Source: Strongyloides papillosus (Eukaryota; Nematoda; Chromadorea; Rhabditida; Strongyloididae). From it: a stretch of 64,000 nt of DNA. This document shows positions 62,155-64,000 of the stretch, in pieces. Positions within the stretch are counted from its first letter, which is position 1; the number at the start of each line of letters is the position of its first letter. The notes below the pieces were generated by a model, which was not told the DNA's origin, searched no databases, and saw only the letters and a list, made by a program, of their open reading frames with translations. The position numbers and the translations under genes were made by a program. The stretch spans positions 3,286,001-3,350,000 of the forward strand of contig SRSI01000050.1 of assembly GCA_005656395.1 (NCBI GenBank). The letters are read 5' to 3'.

Positions 62155-63019
62155 ATGGTAAACATTCTAAAAATTTGTTGTCAACAAAGAATATTGAATT
62201 TTAATTTGTCTTATTCGAGAAAATACTCTACACGACTACTAAAAAATGCATCAATTTATTGTACCTCTACATCATCAGAAATATTAGATAAAAATCCTTC
62301 AAGCTTAACATTTTTACGTAATGTTAGGACTTTTTCCAAGAATAAGGAGAAAAAAAGTAAATATAGTAACGACGAGGAAAATAAAAATGAGGAAAATAGA
62401 GGGGAGGGAAAGGAAAATGTAGTGGATATTAAATTTAACCCTCCAAGATCGTTCTTAATCGGATACCTGGTTTTATCATCTTTTTTGTTTTTTGTTGTGT
62501 ACTTGTACAAAGAAAGAACTACGCAATACACAGGTAAGTTATGTGGTATCATGTAATTAAATCCCGTAAATAGGTGAATATAGCTTGGAAAATTTTCTTC
62601 AAAATTACCTGCCAACTGGAGAAGTAAGTTACGATATACTTTTTATTTTAATAAATTTCTAGGTTAAAAGAGTCCAAATTTTTCCAAAACTCAAAGGCAT
62701 GATAGTTACCTTACAGGATGGTGCTATTATTAATGGTAAAACTGTCAAAAATGTGAACATAGCCTTCAAACTTGACTCCTCTAACAACGATCCAGATAAC
62801 ATTATACGTAGAATACGCGAGAAGGAAGCAATTATGAATATCTCTGAATCTGAAAGAATTCCTGTAATAACAAATAGTGACACGGGATTATATCTAGCAT
62901 CATGGGGTTTTATGATGGCATTAGTTTTACTGCCAATCGTTATGTTTTTCAAAATTAGGGGAAATATTCTAAAGAGAATGGCTCAGAAAGCGAAGGCTAA
63001 AAATGATAAAAAGCAATAA
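62155..63019 (+). CDS. mitochondrial paraplegin/m-AAA N-terminal-like protein without AAA or protease domain
   Basis: Exons 62155-62533, 62574-62623 and 62663-63019, phases 1 and 0, 261 residues. Seen: a basic presequence (about 1-60), a Lys/Glu-rich low-complexity stretch, a membrane span (SFLIGYLVLSSFLFFVVYLY, about 98-117), an FtsH-extracellular-like domain (YSLENFLQNYLPTGEVKRVQ, DGAIINGKTV, VNIAFKLDSS, ISESERIPVI), a second span (LASWGFMMALVLLPIVMFF), and a short Lys-rich end (RMAQKAKAKNDKKQ). This is the layout of paraplegin and AFG3L2 up to the second span. There the AAA+ and M41 protease domains should begin, but the frame stops and none of their motifs occurs in the remaining 980 bases. 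It may be a truncated gene, a regulatory partner of the m-AAA protease, or have further exons beyond the window. Confidence 0.7.
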
Positions 63020-64000
63020 GTACTTAATATTCTTTGAATAGGATGTTATTTTTAAAAATAAAATGAGTTTTGATGTAGTGCATATGATTAATTTATCAGG
63101 AAGATGTTATTAAATGTCTTTTCCGAGTGTGTTCTCGGATTAATTTCTTTGAAGATTATTAGAATAATTCCATTTGATTAATCAATTTGATATTCTTTTA
63201 CAGATATTTCGTTACTACACAGTGGTTCACCGTAAATATTTGATTCCACTAAGATAATTCATTAATCTAACGAAATTAAATTCTTCAATAACAATATTAA
63301 AGTCATTTTAAATAACATAACAACCAAAACTAATTGAAAACCAACTACAAAACATTAATTTAGTAATTGAAAACTTCTCCTGAAATTATTAGCCCACTCA
63401 CATAATTAAGAAGTACTTTTTTACTTGCAAAAAAGATAGTAAAAAAAGCCACAACATTTAATTTTAACAATTTTATGGAGATTGATGTTAACTATACATA
63501 TTTTGATTATGGAGCATTTTCATAACATTATCACTGTTTACAATACAAATATATTCCCGATTATAAGTATAATAAAGTAGTAAATATTAAACAAAATTAT
63601 TTCAAAATATCAAACTGATAAACATGTTTATGTGAACCTTCGGAAATTTGCATTATTAAACTTTTTAATTTGATAGAACTTCTCTTCGTCATCGGAAAGA
63701 TTTTATTTTTTAGAATTTTATAAATAACTTGTACTTGAAGAGATTTTATTGAAAAATGCTTTAAAAAGGTTTCTTGGAAGCTATTTATTCCTTCATAAAT
63801 GGTTTGACGTAATTATACTTCCTGTAGTGGTATAAGAAATGTTAAAATATGTGAAAATATTTCTTTCAATAGAGTCATTATAAATTAACATATAACCAAC
63901 TTTTCCATTAATCCTATTTATAATTTTGTCAATTAAAATTTTATGTAATAATTTTTACATTACTTTCCTGTGATATTTTTTCGTATGTGAGGCACAAGAA
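63020..64000. other. right flank, no gene seen
   Basis: A/T-rich with stops in all frames. Searched by eye for Walker A/B and HEAGH-type motifs that would continue the paraplegin-like gene; none was found. Confidence 0.5.

Overview
The window is nuclear DNA of a nematode, most likely a Strongyloides-type (clade IV) parasitic worm. The evidence is a very A/T-rich base composition, short introns (about 30-90 bases) with GTAAG-like donors and TTTNAG acceptors, several genes whose coding start follows an acceptor-like site (possible spliced leader use), nematode-type orthologues (CHE-1/Glass, MBD-2-like, TRPC, nicotinic receptor), and a tandem array of secreted SCP/TAPS (CAP-domain) genes, a family known to be expanded in Strongyloides and its relatives. 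No bacterial, viral or CRISPR features were seen. All calls rest on reading the sequence; no database search was possible.

Layout: 792-7498 is a seven-exon TRPC channel gene on +. 7883-8437 (-) is an orphan single-membrane-span protein. About 8.9-20.2 kb is a four-unit tandem array: one decayed pseudogene (9628-10749) and three intact two-exon CAP genes (12692-13805, 15170-16508, 17945-19462), with duplicated spacers. The intact proteins carry one, two and three copies of a 61-residue basic repeat. A 556-base transposon-like element with inverted ends and a 10-base target duplication (10852-11407) sits behind the pseudogene, and the sister units keep the unfilled site. 20666-22292 is a nicotinic receptor alpha-type subunit with an atypical pore helix.

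From 22.5 to 55 kb are mainly housekeeping and neuronal genes separated by long A/T-rich gaps: PIP5K (-), ANP32 (+), an MBD2/3-like protein without an MBD (+), methylmalonyl-CoA epimerase (-), an unrecognised cysteine-containing protein (+), a Glass/CHE-1 zinc finger factor (-), a CALML4-like EF-hand protein (-), mitochondrial ClpX (-), sorting nexin 1 (-), NSF (+), a PFTAIRE-type CDK (-) and mevalonate kinase (-). The last part holds a strongly codon-biased secreted saposin-B protein (60777-61130, -) and a mitochondrial protein that looks like only the N-terminal part of paraplegin/m-AAA protease (62155-63019, +).

The genes do not form one pathway. Themes are membrane signalling and trafficking (TRPC, nicotinic receptor, PIP5K, SNX1, NSF), mitochondrial proteostasis and metabolism (ClpX, paraplegin-like, MCEE) and putative secreted products (CAP array, saposin). 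The strongest candidates for something undescribed are the CAP array with its repeat ladder and its novel conserved pre-CAP domain, and the AAA-less paraplegin-like protein.
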